Origin: BMS3BBIN04 sp964552465 | Lineage (GTDB): Bacteria; Electryoneota; Electryoneia; Electryoneales; Electryoneaceae | NCBI GenBank assembly: GCA_964552465.1 | Contig: CAZKGR010000008.1 | Coordinates: 1 to 64,000, forward strand | Direction of reading: 5' to 3' | DNA length: 64,000 bases | Shown here: one piece after another, positions 63,231 through 64,000 of the stretch | Layout: every line of letters starts with the position of its first letter | Position numbering within the stretch: the first letter of the stretch is position 1 | The notes under the pieces: generated by a model | What the model saw: the letters and a program-made list of their open reading frames with translations, nothing else | What the model was told of the DNA's origin: nothing | Database searches by the model: none | Position numbers and translations under genes: made by a program

Positions 63231-63743
63231 TCAATTATTTGCGTTGGAGATGGCCTGGGTGAGTTCGTCTGCACGTTGCGAACCAAGCATCAACGTTTTG
63301 TTACCCCGCAGCCACAGCTTCACCCCGTGATTTCCTGATACGTTGTAGGCCATGTGTCCAGCGAACCCACGGATACCCCAACCACCATATTCCATAATGG
63401 GGCGATACGTAACTGCTTCGTGTCGTTCTATCTCAGCAAATGATATGACCTTTTGGCGTATCAGGGGCCAGTAGCGGATATGAATCCCGTCAGGTAGGAC
63501 CCACAACTGCATACTCAATCGACGAATTGCGAACATTGCGACAAGGATCAGGGCAGAGCTTAACGCAGTCGTCCTGATTATCTCAATCCTTCTTTCGGGT
63601 TCGTTTTGCAGGTCGTTCAACGGGAGCACGATAACTAGCAGGAGGCAGACCAGAAATATCAGCATTACCCAGGTTTGTCTGAAATATTGCTGCTCGTAAA
63701 ACAGAGTTTTGTCAGGGTGGAGAGGAGGGTGCGATTCACTCAT
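63231..63743 (-). CDS. Two-helix membrane protein, PH-domain-like, unknown function
   Basis: A 170-aa protein. Two helices (about 24-42 and 60-77) are followed by a beta-rich cytoplasmic part (LWVLPDGIHIRYWPLIRQKV...GVKLWLRGNKTLMLGSQRADEL) resembling membrane-anchored bacterial PH-like domains, including the frequent G-S-Q-R near the end. ATG 63743 is used because GAGGCG lies upstream and it overlaps the ridA-like stop by 8 bases. Function unknown. Confidence 0.7.
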   Translation of the reverse strand: MSESHPPLHPDKTLFYEQQYFRQTWVMLIFLVCLLLVIVLPLNDLQNEPERRIEIIRTTALSSALILVAMFAIRRLSMQLWVLPDGIHIRYWPLIRQKVISFAEIERHEAVTYRPIMEYGGWGIRGFAGHMAYNVSGNHGVKLWLRGNKTLMLGSQRADELTQAISNANN

Positions 63744-64000
63744 CAATGAACGCCTCAGCTTCGATTTCAACAACTAGATCCGGGCTCACAAGCCCGTTGA
63801 TTGCGACCATGGTCGCGACAGGGCGGATACTATCAAACAATTCATGATGCGCGCGGGCGACTTCGTCAGCATATTTCATATCCGTGACGAAAATACGGGT
63901 GCGGACGACGTGCTTCAGTTCCGCCCCAGCTTCACGCAGCGCGTTTTCGATTTTATCGAAGATGGCAAGCGTTTGACCATATGCATCATTAGGTGCAATG
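63736..64000 (-). CDS. RidA/YjgF-family protein (truncated by the window edge)
   Basis: The last 87 codons of a RidA-type protein, running off the window at its N-terminal side. Visible motifs are LREAGAELKHVVRTRIFVTD, the Arg in SIRPVATMVAINGL that binds the carboxylate of imines or enamines in RidA, and EIEAEAFID at the end. The stop TGA lies at 63738-63736. It would deaminate reactive 2-aminoacrylate-type intermediates. It overlaps the downstream membrane protein gene by 8 bases. Confidence 0.9.
   Translation of the reverse strand, partial: IAPNDAYGQTLAIFDKIENALREAGAELKHVVRTRIFVTDMKYADEVARAHHELFDSIRPVATMVAINGLVSPDLVVEIEAEAFIDE

Noticed and set aside
1..64000. CRISPR array, tRNA/rRNA genes, prophage or complete insertion sequence
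   Set aside because: I looked for regularly spaced repeats, T-arm consensus sequences, transposase and integrase motifs; only the tmRNA T-arm and small dispersed hairpins were found.

Overview
The window looks like a chromosome segment from a Gram-negative bacterium of the FCB superphylum (Bacteroidota/Chlorobiota relatives and candidate phyla such as KSB1, Marinimicrobia or Zixibacteria). Three things point there. Six genes encode secreted proteins ending in a type IX secretion (Por) sorting domain (YPNPFN...GxYxxR...K). The tmRNA carries the tag ADDYGYAMAA, which is very close to the ADDYSYAMAA tag I recall for Chlorobium. Outer-membrane systems (TonB receptor, porin, RND pump, lipoproteins) are abundant. 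No species is assigned. I saw no tRNA, rRNA, CRISPR array, complete transposase or integrase.

Layout. 0-6.4 kb: three tandem secreted repeat proteins, each with its own terminator and a shared module ahead of the sorting domain. 6.5-13 kb: a MarR-controlled RND efflux operon (marR, outer-membrane factor, adaptor, pump) with overlapping genes and a clear promoter/operator. 13-16.8 kb: an SDR oxidoreductase and a TonB-dependent receptor. 17.3-22.3 kb: a cassette of a degenerate ABC exporter, a cytidylyltransferase-like enzyme, a CDP-glycerol phosphotransferase-like enzyme and a porin. 22.4-24.2 kb: a frameshifted type IX cargo gene. 24.5-29.9 kb: the complete rod-shape operon mreBCD-mrdA-rodA. 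30.2-35 kb: a phosphate permease, hslVU and an M23 peptidase, with a CRP-type palindrome between hslU and the peptidase.

35.2-39.4 kb: ssrA (tmRNA), followed by a 1.9 kb cassette bounded by a repeat of the tmRNA 3' end. The cassette holds a radical SAM/SPASM enzyme and a 178-aa partner of unknown function, and a TPR lipoprotein lies beyond it. This is the most novel-looking part of the window. 39.4-44 kb: a beta-helix cargo protein and an S9 peptidase. 44.1-48.1 kb: a glycyl radical operon (activase, 4-hydroxyproline dehydratase-like enzyme, RDD protein), which suggests anaerobic or microaerobic metabolism. 48.1-50.1 kb: dispersed repeats around a chimeric gene in which a small membrane protein is joined to half a methyltransferase. 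50-57 kb: a lipoprotein, CapA-like protein, sulfotransferase, MsrA, methyltransferase, SDR enzyme and polysaccharide flippase. 57.2-60 kb: an arsenic operon (arsR, acr3, arsC, arsM). 60.1-64 kb: a subtilisin-like type IX cargo protease, a membrane protein and a truncated RidA-family gene.

Small dispersed repeats (three families), alternative GTG/TTG starts and 1-8 nt gene overlaps recur. Several long apparent reading frames begin inside repeats or upstream of the real ribosome-binding site; trimmed starts are given where the sequence supports them.
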